A DNA stretch of 49,678 nt from Bryobacterales bacterium (GTDB taxonomy: Bacteria > Acidobacteriota > Terriglobia > Bryobacterales > Bryobacteraceae), in NCBI GenBank assembly GCA_027452065.1, contig DAIDHC010000130.1, forward strand, positions 1 to 49,678. Direction: 5' to 3'. The first letter of the stretch is position 1; each line of letters starts with the position of its first letter. Position numbers and translations under genes: made by a program. A model generated the notes under the pieces. The model was given only the letters and a program-made list of their open reading frames with translations, was not told the DNA's origin and searched no databases. Of this stretch, positions 1 through 8,470 are shown piece after piece.

Positions 1-105
1 TTCGCCCGCGCGCGCGAATGTCTGGCGCCGTTCGGTTATCGCTCCGGCCCGCTGGTCGACCTGATGAACTATCTCGATGTCCAAAAGCATAGTCGTCATC
101 GGTAG
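1..105 (+). CDS. Polyprenyl (probably geranylgeranyl) diphosphate synthase, C-terminal end only
   Basis: Only the last 34 codons are in the window, in frame 1, ending with TAG at 103-105. The residues ARECLAPFG followed by a short hydrophobic tail resemble the C-terminus of bacterial trans-polyprenyl diphosphate synthases (GGPP synthase type). The gene overlaps the crtI start by 29 bp, so it is probably the first visible gene of the carotenoid operon and would supply its C20 precursor. The catalytic DDxxD motifs lie outside the window, so chain length cannot be judged. The call rests on a short tail plus context. Confidence 0.55.
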   Translation, partial: FARARECLAPFGYRSGPLVDLMNYLDVQKHSRHR

Positions 106-1558
106 CGGCTTTGGCGGGCTCGCCGCCGCCATCCGCCTCCAAGCCCGTGGGTACCGCGTTCGCCTTCTCGAAGCCCGCGACCAGCCCGGTGGGCGGGCTT
201 ACGTCTACCATCAGGACGGCTTCACTTTCGACGCCGGTCCCACCGTCATCACCGCACCTTTTCTGATCGACGATGTCTTCCGCGCCGCCGGCCGCGAGAC
301 TTCCGAGTTTCTCGATATCGTTCCTGTGGACCCGTTCTATCGAATCGAGTTCCACGACGGCCGGGCGTTCGAGTACAACGGCAACGCCGCCGAAACCGAG
401 CGCCGCGTCTCCGCGTTCGCCCCGGGCGATCTCGACGGATATCGCCGCATGCTACGCGACGCCGAGGCCATTTTTGCCAAGGGGTTCGTCGAGCTATCAA
501 CCAAACCATTCCTGCATTTTTCCGACATGCTCCGAGTCGCGCCTGATCTGATACGCCTGCAGTCCTATCGCACCGTGTACGGCTTCGCTTCGCGCTACGT
601 CCGCGATCCCATGCTTCGCCGCGTCTTCAGCTTCCATCCGCTGCTGGTCGGCGGCAATCCCTTCCAGACCACTTCCATCTACGCCCTCATTCATCACCTC
701 GAGCGCCAATGGGGCGTCCACTACTGCATGGGCGGTACCGGAGCCATCGTCGCTGCATTCGTCCGGCTTTTCCAGGAACTCGGCGGCTGCCTCCTTCTCA
801 ACACCCCCGCCCGGCGCATCCGTGTAGCGGCAGGGGCCGTTTCAGGCGTCGAAGATACGCACGGCCGTCTTCACGCGGCCGACGCCGTCCTCAGCAACGC
901 CGACGTCGCCAACACCTACCGTAAGCTCATCGCTCCTATTCATCGCCGTAAATTCACCGATCGCCGCCTCCATCGCATGCGCTACAGCATGTCACTGTTC
1001 GTCATCTATTTCGGCACCCGCCGCCAATACCCCAAAATCCGTCACCACACGATCGTTCTTGGCCCCCGATACCGCCAACTTCTTCGCGATATCTTCACGA
1101 CAAAGCGTCTCTCCTCCGATTTCTCTCTTTACCTTCACCGCCCTTCCGCCACCGACCCTTCCATGGCTCCTGCCGGCTGTGACTGCTTCTACGCCCTCAT
1201 ACCCGTCCCCAATCAACTCAGCGGCATCGACTGGGTGCGCCAGGCTGCTCCGTTCCGCGACCGCATCATGAAATTCCTCGACAACAACTATCTTCCCGGA
1301 CTTCTCGACAGTTTGGTCACTGAACGCGTCTTCACTCCACTCGACTTCGAGACCACCCTCGACAGTTTCCGCGGCTCCGGCTTCTCCTTCGAGCCCATCC
1401 TTACCCAGTCGGCGTGGTTCCGGCCGCACAACGAATCCGAGGACATCCGCCATCTGTACTTTGCCGGCGCGGGTACGCATCCCGGGGCCGGCCTGCCCGG
1501 AGTACTCTGCTCGGCTAAAATCGCGGAGAATTTGATTTGCCAGCGTCTTCCTCTGTAA
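77..1558 (+). CDS. crtI: Phytoene desaturase family flavoprotein (CrtI-type)
   Basis: The 493-residue protein begins with a Rossmann FAD/NAD-binding motif (GSGFGG at about 9-14, acidic residue at the end of beta-2 followed by QPGGRA). It ends with the carotenoid desaturase signature GAGTHPGAGLPGV near 465-478. Known family members introduce double bonds into phytoene or related polyenes at the membrane. ATG at 77 lies inside the end of the preceding prenyl synthase gene and the stop overlaps crtB by 22 bp, so translation is probably coupled. Length is normal for CrtI. Number of desaturation steps, and C40 versus C30 substrate, cannot be read from sequence alone; the adjacent phytoene synthase favours C40. 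Confidence 0.9.
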   Translation: MSKSIVVIGSGFGGLAAAIRLQARGYRVRLLEARDQPGGRAYVYHQDGFTFDAGPTVITAPFLIDDVFRAAGRETSEFLDIVPVDPFYRIEFHDGRAFEYNGNAAETERRVSAFAPGDLDGYRRMLRDAEAIFAKGFVELSTKPFLHFSDMLRVAPDLIRLQSYRTVYGFASRYVRDPMLRRVFSFHPLLVGGNPFQTTSIYALIHHLERQWGVHYCMGGTGAIVAAFVRLFQELGGCLLLNTPARRIRVAAGAVSGVEDTHGRLHAADAVLSNADVANTYRKLIAPIHRRKFTDRRLHRMRYSMSLFVIYFGTRRQYPKIRHHTIVLGPRYRQLLRDIFTTKRLSSDFSLYLHRPSATDPSMAPAGCDCFYALIPVPNQLSGIDWVRQAAPFRDRIMKFLDNNYLPGLLDSLVTERVFTPLDFETTLDSFRGSGFSFEPILTQSAWFRPHNESEDIRHLYFAGAGTHPGAGLPGVLCSAKIAENLICQRLPL

Positions 1559-2424
1559 TCCTTGACGGCCTCTATCGAGAAGCGGCTCTCGCGACCTCCC
1601 GGGGCACGCGCAGCTTCTATTTCGCTTCCCGCTTCTTCCCTCGCCCCATGGCCCGCTCGGCCCACGCCGTTTACTGGTTCTGCCGTTTTACCGATGACCT
1701 CGTCGACGAAGCTCCAAACCCGACACAAGCCGAAATCGACCTGGAAGCATGGTCAGTGTTGCTGGAGTCCGCTCTGGCCGGCGGCGTCGCTGCCCATCCC
1801 GTCCTGCGCGTCTTTCTCGACACCGTTGAGCGCCACTCCATTCCTCACGAGTACCCGCGCGAACTCGTCAATGGCATGCGCATGGACCTCCGGATCACCC
1901 GCTATGCCACGTTCGACGACCTGCGCCTGTTTTGCTACCGCGTGGCCTCCGTCGTCGGCCTGATGATGTCCCATGTCATCGGTTTCGATGCCGACTGCCG
2001 CGACGAGGTTCTCGCTCGCGCAGCCGATCTCGGCGTCGCCATGCAGCTCACCAACATCCTTCGCGACATCGGCGAGGATCTGCGCCGCGGCCGCGTGTAT
2101 CTTCCCCAGGAAGACCTGCTCCGCTTTTCCGTGCCTGAGTCCGCGCTCCTGTCGCGGACCGGCGGCGACGCCTTCATCGAGCTCATGCGCTTTGAAGCTG
2201 CGCGCGCCCGCTGCTTTTACGATTCGTCCCAGCCCGGGATCGCGCTCCTCAATCCATCCGGCAGGTTCGCCGTCGCCATCGCCTCCGACGTTTACCGCGC
2301 CATCCTGGACCGCATCGAAGCCGCGCGCTACGACGTCTTCACCCGCCGCGCCTACGTTCCACCGCTTCAAAAATACGGAATCACTGCCCGGCATCTCGCG
2401 CGCCGCGCTCTGCATTCCCGCTAG
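1537..2424 (+). CDS. crtB: Phytoene synthase (squalene/phytoene synthase family)
   Basis: The 295-residue protein carries the two Asp-rich substrate-Mg motifs of the trans-isoprenyl diphosphate head-to-head synthases: DDLVDE at 53-58 and NILRDIGED at 173-181. The latter is followed by RRGRVYLPQEDL, which is typical of CrtB. It should condense two GGPP to phytoene. The chosen TTG start at 1537 overlaps crtI by 22 bp; no in-frame ATG lies near the beginning and the first conserved helix starts soon after. The stop TAG is directly followed by the GTG of the next gene. HpnC/HpnD hopanoid enzymes are related, but the crtI neighbour makes CrtB more likely. Confidence 0.88.
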   Translation: MPASSSVILDGLYREAALATSRGTRSFYFASRFFPRPMARSAHAVYWFCRFTDDLVDEAPNPTQAEIDLEAWSVLLESALAGGVAAHPVLRVFLDTVERHSIPHEYPRELVNGMRMDLRITRYATFDDLRLFCYRVASVVGLMMSHVIGFDADCRDEVLARAADLGVAMQLTNILRDIGEDLRRGRVYLPQEDLLRFSVPESALLSRTGGDAFIELMRFEAARARCFYDSSQPGIALLNPSGRFAVAIASDVYRAILDRIEAARYDVFTRRAYVPPLQKYGITARHLARRALHSR

Positions 2425-3852
2425 GTGCCCATGCCGATTCGATCCATTCAGCGCGCCTCCCTGGCCACTCTCGCCGGGCTCATTCCCCATTACGCCTGCT
2501 TTTACACCTTCCAGACGCCTCTGCTCACCGGCGCTATCGCGGAGTGGATCATGGCCCGGACGCCTTCTCGCCTTGCCGTCGCGCTCCTGATCTTTCTCGG
2601 CCCATGGGCCAAGCCGTTTGCCCTTACGGGAGCGTTGGCTTCGCTCGGCTTTGTTTTTCTTGTGGCCCAGGTTCCCATTCGCCGCCGCGAGATCTCCGTT
2701 CCGCTTTTAGTTGCCGCCGCCGCAGTGCTGATGTGCGCGCTTCTTCCGTATCGTTCGCTTCTCGGGAACGTCTCATTCTGGATTCCCGGCCTTGGCTCTC
2801 TCGCGCTTCTGCTGCACCGGCCTGGCTCCGCCGTGCTCTCCCGATCCCGCCGACTGTTCCTGGCCTCCACCATGCCCGCCGGCGCCGCCGTCGTCGCCCT
2901 CGAAGGCTATCTGCGCGACGCCTCGCTCGCCCGCCGTGCCGTCCAGCCCGTCGCTCTGTTTGCCTATTCCCCGCCGGACCCGCCGTTCGCTCGGGGTCTG
3001 GTGCGGCGTGCCGTGACGCCCGTTGCCGAGTTCTACGGCATGAGCAAGAACGCCGTCGACCCTGCGCCGGACCCTTCCGGATGGCAGCTCCTCATAACCG
3101 CCCATGGCCGTACGCTTCGCCAATTCTCGTTCGCCGAGCTCCTCTCGCTTCCTCGCATCGAACGCTACGCGACCCTCCGCTGCGTCAGCAATACGCTGCA
3201 GTCCGATCTGATGGGAACGGCGCTTTGGAGCGCAATTTTTCTTCACCAGCTCGTGGACCGCCGGTTTATTCCCTCCGATACCATCGAGGTCGCGTTCCTG
3301 GGCGCCGACGGCCACGCCGACAGTCTCACACTCGACTACGCATTCTCGTCCGAGCCCTTACTCGCTCTCGGGATGAACGGCAAGACGCTTATCCGTGTCC
3401 ATGGCTTTCCGATTCGTCTGCTCGCCCCTCGTTACTACGGCTTCAAGAATGTAAAGTGGTTGTCGGAGATCCGCTTCGTCAATCGGCCTTTTTTCGGTAC
3501 CTGGCCGAAGCTTGGCTACACCAACGAACCCTTGATCCACACCACCTCGCACATCGATCATATTGCAGCCGGAAACGGCCGCCTTCGCGTGGGCGGCGTG
3601 TCCTTCGCCGGCATCCGCGGCATCCGTCAGGTCGAAGTGCGCACGGGATCGGGCCTTTGGACGCCGGCCGTTTTGGAGCCGCCGCTGTCGCCCTTCACCT
3701 GGACGCGCTGGCAGGCCGCTCTCCCCGACGACGGCGCCCCTATCGCGCAAGCCCGCGCCCTCGACGGCCTGGGCCGCTGGCAGGAGCCAGCACCCGGCCC
3801 CCTGTTCCCCGACGGCGTCACCGGCCCCACCATCCGGAGTATCCCTCGTTGA
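2425..3852 (+). CDS. Membrane-anchored sulfite-oxidase-fold molybdopterin oxidoreductase
   Basis: The 475-residue protein has an N-terminal half with several hydrophobic membrane segments (about 10-165). A C-terminal molybdopterin-binding domain of the sulfite oxidase family (PF00174-like) follows from about 200. The motif LRCVSN places the conserved Mo-ligating cysteine at residue 253. HGFPIRLLAPRYYGFKNVKWL and a C-terminal dimerisation-like beta domain also fit the family. The GTG start directly abuts the crtB stop; an ATG two codons later is an alternative. The stop overlaps the next glycosyltransferase in a TTGA. Family members oxidise or reduce small substrates, but the substrate here is unknown. 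Its embedding in a carotenoid operon suggests a tailoring or redox-protection role, which is inference. Confidence 0.82.
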   Translation: MPMPIRSIQRASLATLAGLIPHYACFYTFQTPLLTGAIAEWIMARTPSRLAVALLIFLGPWAKPFALTGALASLGFVFLVAQVPIRRREISVPLLVAAAAVLMCALLPYRSLLGNVSFWIPGLGSLALLLHRPGSAVLSRSRRLFLASTMPAGAAVVALEGYLRDASLARRAVQPVALFAYSPPDPPFARGLVRRAVTPVAEFYGMSKNAVDPAPDPSGWQLLITAHGRTLRQFSFAELLSLPRIERYATLRCVSNTLQSDLMGTALWSAIFLHQLVDRRFIPSDTIEVAFLGADGHADSLTLDYAFSSEPLLALGMNGKTLIRVHGFPIRLLAPRYYGFKNVKWLSEIRFVNRPFFGTWPKLGYTNEPLIHTTSHIDHIAAGNGRLRVGGVSFAGIRGIRQVEVRTGSGLWTPAVLEPPLSPFTWTRWQAALPDDGAPIAQARALDGLGRWQEPAPGPLFPDGVTGPTIRSIPR

Positions 3853-4907
3853 GCGCGATAGCCGCCATCGCAGTCGCCTTTGGTATCCTTGTTTTCTTTT
3901 GGCGCTCTCGAGGTAATTTTCAGGCCCTTCCTTCGTTGCCCGAAGCCAAAGCCGGCACGCCCGCTGACCTCACCGTCATCATCCCGGCGCGCAACGAGGC
4001 CTCTTCCATCGCTCGCGCCGTCGCCAGCTTCCCCGCCCTGCCCGTCATCGTCGTCGACGACCACTCCACCGATGCCACCGCCTCGCACTCCACCCGGGCC
4101 GGCGCCCACGTCCTTCCCGCTCCGCCGCTCCCGGCCGGCCATCTCGGCAAGCCCAACGCCTGCCAGGCCGGGGCAGATGCGGCCACCACGTCCTGGCTAC
4201 TTTTCGTAGATGCCGACGCCTGGTTCGAGCCGGCCTTCGTCCCCTCGCTGCTGGCCTACGCCGCGCGCGAGAATCTGGAAGCCGTCTCAGTCTTCCCCCA
4301 GCAGCACTGCGTATCGCTCGCCGAACGAGTGCTGCTCCCCTACGCCTTCGCTCTCTATTTCACCGGAGTCGACGCACGCTCGGTCAACTCGCCTCGCTCC
4401 CGCGAGGCGCTTGCCAATGGCCAGTGCTTCCTGTTTCACCGCCGGGCCTACGATGCCATCGGCGGCCACAGCGCCGTGGCATCCAGCATCATCGAGGACA
4501 TCGAACTGGCCCGCCTGCTCAAGACCCATGGCATCCGCTTTCGCGTGCTCCGCACATCCTCGCTCGCCCACGTCCGCATGTACACCGGCCTCTCCGATAT
4601 CTGGCGCGGTTTTCAGAAGAATTCCTTCCGCTTCCTTCTTGTCAACCCGGCCACCGCTGTCCAGGTCGTGCTCGCCTCAATTTTCGCTACCTCCTGGCTT
4701 CCGGTCCTGGCCTGGGCTGTGAGCCAAAGCGAATGGAAGGCGGCCGCCACTCTGTTTGCCTCAATTTTCGCTGCACTTTTTCCCGTTTACGGGCGCCGCG
4801 TGCTCTATGCCCCCGCCGCCGTATACCTGTTTCAGGCCATCGCTTTGTCGTCTTTTTTCACTACTCTTACCGGCCGAAAGGTGCTTTGGAAAGGGCGCCG
4901 TGTCTGA
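3849..4907 (+). CDS. Family 2 glycosyltransferase, probable carotenoid glycosyltransferase (CrtQ-like)
   Basis: This is a 352-residue protein. An N-terminal membrane segment (2-17) is followed by a GT-A domain with TVIIPARNE (42-50), DDHS (70-73) and the metal-binding DAD (121-123). A GKPNACQ stretch and an acidic IIEDIELA motif are present, with two or three C-terminal membrane helices. The layout resembles membrane GT2 enzymes such as the staphyloxanthin enzyme CrtQ. The start is TTG at 3849, overlapping the previous stop by 4 bp; the open frame continues upstream but only as a shadow of the molybdoenzyme gene. The GTG of the acyltransferase lies 8 bp inside its end. Transfer of a sugar to a carotenoid is inferred from context. 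Confidence 0.8.
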   Translation: MSAIAAIAVAFGILVFFWRSRGNFQALPSLPEAKAGTPADLTVIIPARNEASSIARAVASFPALPVIVVDDHSTDATASHSTRAGAHVLPAPPLPAGHLGKPNACQAGADAATTSWLLFVDADAWFEPAFVPSLLAYAARENLEAVSVFPQQHCVSLAERVLLPYAFALYFTGVDARSVNSPRSREALANGQCFLFHRRAYDAIGGHSAVASSIIEDIELARLLKTHGIRFRVLRTSSLAHVRMYTGLSDIWRGFQKNSFRFLLVNPATAVQVVLASIFATSWLPVLAWAVSQSEWKAAATLFASIFAALFPVYGRRVLYAPAAVYLFQAIALSSFFTTLTGRKVLWKGRRV

Positions 4908-5598
4908 GCTTCGGTACCCTGTCCCCTGGGACATCATCTTCCGCCTGACGCCCTACATCGCTCGCGGCAATCCCGCGCCAACACCCGCACTATTGCACTC
5001 GTTGCTCGAGCGCATGGAGTCGCGGCCGCTCTATTCCGGGCTGGAACACATTCCCGCAGCGCCCCCTTTCGTGCTCGCGGCCAACCACTACCAGCGCCGC
5101 CACCTGTGGATCGCCCACGCCGCCGCGGCGCTCGCCGAACCTTTGCGCCTTCGCTTCTCCACGACGCCTGTGCGTTGGATCGTCACCGCCAACTGGCCGC
5201 CCCTTACCCTTGGACGGTTGCGCATTCCTTCTCCGGGCGATTGGCTGCTTCCGCGCGTGGCCGGCGCGCTCGGATACTACGACGTTCCCTTCGCCGCCTC
5301 CCGGCCGGGGCGCACCGCCTCTTCCCTCCGCCGCCTGCTCCGCGATGCTCCGTCGTCCATCGTGGGCATCTTTCCGGAGGGCGCTCGCGCGACCGCCGGG
5401 CCGCTGAGCTTACCGCTACCCGGTCTGGATCGGCTTTTTCTGCATCTGGCCCGCGCCGGCCTGTCGGTCCTCCCGGCACGGGTTTCCGAATCCGGCCCGG
5501 GGTTTCTCATCCGCTTCGGCGCTCCGCTGCCGCCGCCGCTGCTCATCGACTCCCCAGGCCCCTCCGCGCTTGTCATGCACGCCATCAAGAGCGCCTGA
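4900..5598 (+). CDS. PlsC-like acyltransferase, probable carotenoid-glycoside acyltransferase
   Basis: This 232-residue protein has the lysophosphatidate acyltransferase layout. Block I reads NHYQRRH at 62-68 and block III FPEGAR at 158-163. Block I normally is NHxxxxD; here the aspartate position holds His68, so the catalytic dyad is altered. GTG at 4900 was chosen because it overlaps the glycosyltransferase end by 8 bp and starts just before the first conserved region; longer frames upstream lack family similarity. As the last gene of the operon it may esterify the carotenoid sugar, in analogy to CrtO of staphyloxanthin synthesis. General phospholipid acylation is the alternative. The next gene is convergent after 9 bp. 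Confidence 0.72.
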   Translation: MSELRYPVPWDIIFRLTPYIARGNPAPTPALLHSLLERMESRPLYSGLEHIPAAPPFVLAANHYQRRHLWIAHAAAALAEPLRLRFSTTPVRWIVTANWPPLTLGRLRIPSPGDWLLPRVAGALGYYDVPFAASRPGRTASSLRRLLRDAPSSIVGIFPEGARATAGPLSLPLPGLDRLFLHLARAGLSVLPARVSESGPGFLIRFGAPLPPPLLIDSPGPSALVMHAIKSA

Positions 5599-5607
5599 CC
5601 GTTTGTC

Positions 5608-7533
5608 TCACCGCCCGCTGCGAATCACAAACCGGCCGATGGTTTGGGTGTCGGGAAAGCCAGAATAGAGCGCCAGCCTCGCCGTATCCCCCGCGCAGTC
5701 GAGACACACCACGGCACAAGGAGAGGCGGCAACCGGAGGCTGATAGCGTGCCGAGGCATTCTGGACGCCGGTATGCACAAACATTACACTGGGCCGTTTC
5801 AGCCGCAGCAACGCTTGCAGAGGGTATTCGAGCTGCAGGTCATGGATGTCGATGCCCACCACTTCGCACTCACTCGCGGCCAGCGCTGCGACAGAATCCC
5901 GGTAGGCCGCGGCGTTGTTCCACTGCCCCATGTCGGAGAAGTACTGTTCCACTCGCGGCGTCCGCAATACGCTCCGCGGACCGCGCAGCGGCCGCACCCA
6001 GTTGTCCAGCACCGGGTGCCTCGCCCCGTCCACCAGTAACAGGCAGAATGCGGCCTGCGCCCCCCACCACACCCATCGCGCGCGGCCGCGGCCTGTTTCG
6101 CCGAATACTGCCGCCAGCGGCGCGCCCAATACGAAGAGCGGCAGGAATAGGCGCGCCTGGAACGGCTGCCACTTGAGATACGCGCAAAACGCGACGAAGC
6201 CGCCGACAAGGGCGAGCGCGTACCAGGGCATCTCGCATTCGCGCCTACGCGCGGCGCGCCACCACAGCAGCATCGCCGCAATCGTGAGAATTCCCAGATG
6301 GCAGCGATTCGGCGCGTCGGCCTCGTGGTTCGAATTTCTGGGAGCCGCGAAAACAGTCCACCGCCACGTCGTCGCCGGGTCGTTGACATCCATACCCAGC
6401 CTTCGATGCAGATCCTCCACTGTGGTCCCGATCCAATCATTCCATCTCCGGCTTCGTCCGCCGAGCTGCTCAGATGCGTTTCGCATCACATTCGACAGCG
6501 TCTCCTTCCAGCCAAAGCGTTCATTGCGCCAGCGGAAGAATCCGTTCCCCTGCGCTGAATCAAACCCCAGGATCGATCCGCTTAGCCGGTAATTACGCGC
6601 GTAATGCGGCGCATTGACGGCCGCCGCGCACAACATCGCTATCGCGATTCCCGGAAGCAGACGCCTCCTCCTGCCCCGTGCCCGCCCGCCGATCGCCGCT
6701 GCCAGAACCCAGGGCGCGAACAGATACGCGGTCGCTTTCGTCAGCAGTGCCAAGCCTAGTGCCGCTCCCATGAGTGCCGCTTCGGCTCTCCTTCCGCTCC
6801 GCGCAAAGCGCAACGCAAAGTAAACCGCCGTCACCAGCCACATCGCCAGCACGTAATCGTTCTTGGCGCCGCTGCCGGCCAGTATTCCTGCGGGCAGCGT
6901 GGCGCAGAACAAAGCCGCCATGGCCTGAGCCCGAACTCCCGCACCCCACTCCGCCGCGATGCGCGCAACGCCCACCACACTGACGAGCGACGCCAGCCAC
7001 TGCCCGAAATTGGCCAAGCCGTCACCGCCCGCCAGCACATACGTGTGCAGCATCAAATACTCCGCCAGCGGCTGCAGCATGATCTGGTTCAGGTAGGGCG
7101 TCGGGAAGAAGCGCACGCTGCCTTGCTCGGCCCAGTAGACCACCCTCGGAAGGTGATACGCCATCGCATCGGCGCTATTGGGCGGGCTGAACGCCGCGGT
7201 CACCGCCGTCAACACCAGAATCACGGACGCCGTGCCCGCGCATACCATTGAGAGCGGATCGAGTTTCGGCCATCGCATCGCGCCTGTTGCAACGCGCCGA
7301 CGCAGCAGCGCCATGCCCACCGCCATCAAGCCCACGCCCGCCCAGCACACGGTGAGCGGCCCGCGCTTCACCATCCCGAATGCGCTCAGCGCCTCGGTCA
7401 ATGCCCACAGTAGCGTGCCGAACCAGACACCCGCGCGTAGCGTGCGGTCACCCGGCCCATCTTCAGCCGGCATCGCGAGCCAGAGCGCTGCCATTGCCGC
7501 TCCGGGCAGCAATCCCATCAGCACAAGCGCCAT
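5608..7533 (-). CDS. Polytopic membrane glycosyltransferase of GT-C type (GT39/PMT-like)
   Basis: The 641-residue protein has around ten hydrophobic segments. After an early membrane block it shows [15 protein letters not shown] in the first extracytoplasmic loop, where GT-C polyprenyl-phosphate-sugar transferases keep acidic residues. Soluble loops and a non-membrane C-terminus follow. GT-C enzymes move sugars from lipid-linked donors to lipids or proteins on the outer face of the membrane. The donor and acceptor here are unknown. It is convergent with the carotenoid operon (9-bp gap) and has its own upstream region shared divergently with the exported protein at 7835. It could also be a sugar-transferase homologue without activity. 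Confidence 0.6.
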   Translation of the reverse strand: MALVLMGLLPGAAMAALWLAMPAEDGPGDRTLRAGVWFGTLLWALTEALSAFGMVKRGPLTVCWAGVGLMAVGMALLRRRVATGAMRWPKLDPLSMVCAGTASVILVLTAVTAAFSPPNSADAMAYHLPRVVYWAEQGSVRFFPTPYLNQIMLQPLAEYLMLHTYVLAGGDGLANFGQWLASLVSVVGVARIAAEWGAGVRAQAMAALFCATLPAGILAGSGAKNDYVLAMWLVTAVYFALRFARSGRRAEAALMGAALGLALLTKATAYLFAPWVLAAAIGGRARGRRRRLLPGIAIAMLCAAAVNAPHYARNYRLSGSILGFDSAQGNGFFRWRNERFGWKETLSNVMRNASEQLGGRSRRWNDWIGTTVEDLHRRLGMDVNDPATTWRWTVFAAPRNSNHEADAPNRCHLGILTIAAMLLWWRAARRRECEMPWYALALVGGFVAFCAYLKWQPFQARLFLPLFVLGAPLAAVFGETGRGRARWVWWGAQAAFCLLLVDGARHPVLDNWVRPLRGPRSVLRTPRVEQYFSDMGQWNNAAAYRDSVAALAASECEVVGIDIHDLQLEYPLQALLRLKRPSVMFVHTGVQNASARYQPPVAASPCAVVCLDCAGDTARLALYSGFPDTQTIGRFVIRSGR

Positions 7534-7697
7534 GGTTCTGCCATCGCTCCCATCACAACTATCGCCTCAAGGATCGCCATTGTTTCCGTTACGCCTTCAT
7601 ACTCCGCAGCACCGTTGCACCTGTCGGATATCAACTAGCATCTAATAGTTAATTCCTTTCTATCCATAGAATTACGAACATTGACGCGAAGGATTTT

Positions 7698-7730
7698 TGT
7701 AACCCTTCTCCACCCCACGGGCGTCTCATA
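7698..7730 (+). promoter_or_regulatory. ECF-sigma-type promoter upstream of the small exported protein
   Basis: In the 301-bp gap 7534-7834 the sequence TGTAACC is followed, 17 bp after its AACC, by CGTCTCATA. This fits the GGAAC/GTAAC -35 and CGTC -10 pattern used by many ECF sigma factors. The predicted start near 7733 would leave a leader of about 100 nt before the gene at 7835. A similar GTAACC-N16-CGCCTC pair lies before the ECF sigma gene at 15865. A TTGACG at 7681 lacks a good -10. Confidence 0.4.
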
Positions 7731-7834
7731 GACAGGTTCACCGAAAAAGACTTTTCCAGGTGAAACCGCACGAAACCTTGGTCGGACGGCAGACTAGCTG
7801 CACCGCCTGACCGAACCTAAGGAGTGAATGAAAC

Positions 7835-8287
7835 ATGACTCGTGTATCTATTCTTGCTACCCTCTCCGTCTCTTTGCTGGGAGGCTGGTTGGCCACACCG
7901 GCAAAGGCCGACGAATTCAATAAAGAAACCTTGATCAAAATTGATCAGCCGGTTCGGGTTGATAAAACCGTTCTTCTTCCCGGTTCCTACATTTTCCAAC
8001 TCGCCAACTCCGACGCGAGCCGCGACATCGTTCAGATCTTCAACGCCGCCGACGATCACCTCATCACAACGGTGATCGGTTTCCGCGCCGAGCAGGTGGA
8101 GCCGGTTGATCACACAAAACTGGACTTCTATCAGGTGCCTGCCGGCGAAACCGCGGCACTCCGGAAGTGGATCTTCGCCGGCGAGAACGATGGGATCGAA
8201 TTCAGAACCAATGAGACCATTGTTCCCGCCCTTGCCCGGACCAACCCGGCTGCCTCCTCCAGTTCGAGCGCCGGCGGCATGAAGTAA
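7835..8287 (+). CDS. Small exported protein of unknown function
   Basis: The 150-residue product starts with a clear Sec signal peptide (hydrophobic 5-20, probable cleavage after TPAKA). A compact beta-rich domain with the phrase LLPGSYIF follows, then a low-complexity Ser/Ala tail. AAGGAG at 7819-7824 sits 10 nt before the ATG, so the start is well supported. Similar small exported proteins are, from memory, common in Acidobacteriota, but I know no function. The gene stands alone between a divergent GT-C protein and an APC permease. The ECF-like promoter suggests stress-linked expression, which is inference. It has four consecutive serines near the end and no cysteines. Confidence 0.8.
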   Translation: MTRVSILATLSVSLLGGWLATPAKADEFNKETLIKIDQPVRVDKTVLLPGSYIFQLANSDASRDIVQIFNAADDHLITTVIGFRAEQVEPVDHTKLDFYQVPAGETAALRKWIFAGENDGIEFRTNETIVPALARTNPAASSSSSAGGMK

Positions 8288-8470
8288 GTTCCTCCCACTT
8301 CCGCCGTCGTCGCTCTCGCGCCGCGGCCGCTCCTCCCGAATGTATCCCCTCCGGAGGCGCAGCCGCGGCGTGTCCATGTCCCACGGTCATATTCGTTCGG
8401 CTTCCCCCCTCACCGCCTCGACCTTCCGGCGCGCAGCCCGCCTTACCGATGTTCTACCTTGGGAGGCGGT

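Noticed and set aside
1537..2424. HpnC/HpnD (hopanoid squalene synthesis) assignment
   Set aside because: The residues RRGRVYLPQEDL and the crtI neighbour favour phytoene synthase, though the families are related.
2544..3848. Extended N-terminus of the glycosyltransferase
   Set aside because: The open frame continues upstream but is only the +2 shadow of the molybdoenzyme; the TTG at 3849 with a 4-bp overlap gives a normal GT2 length.
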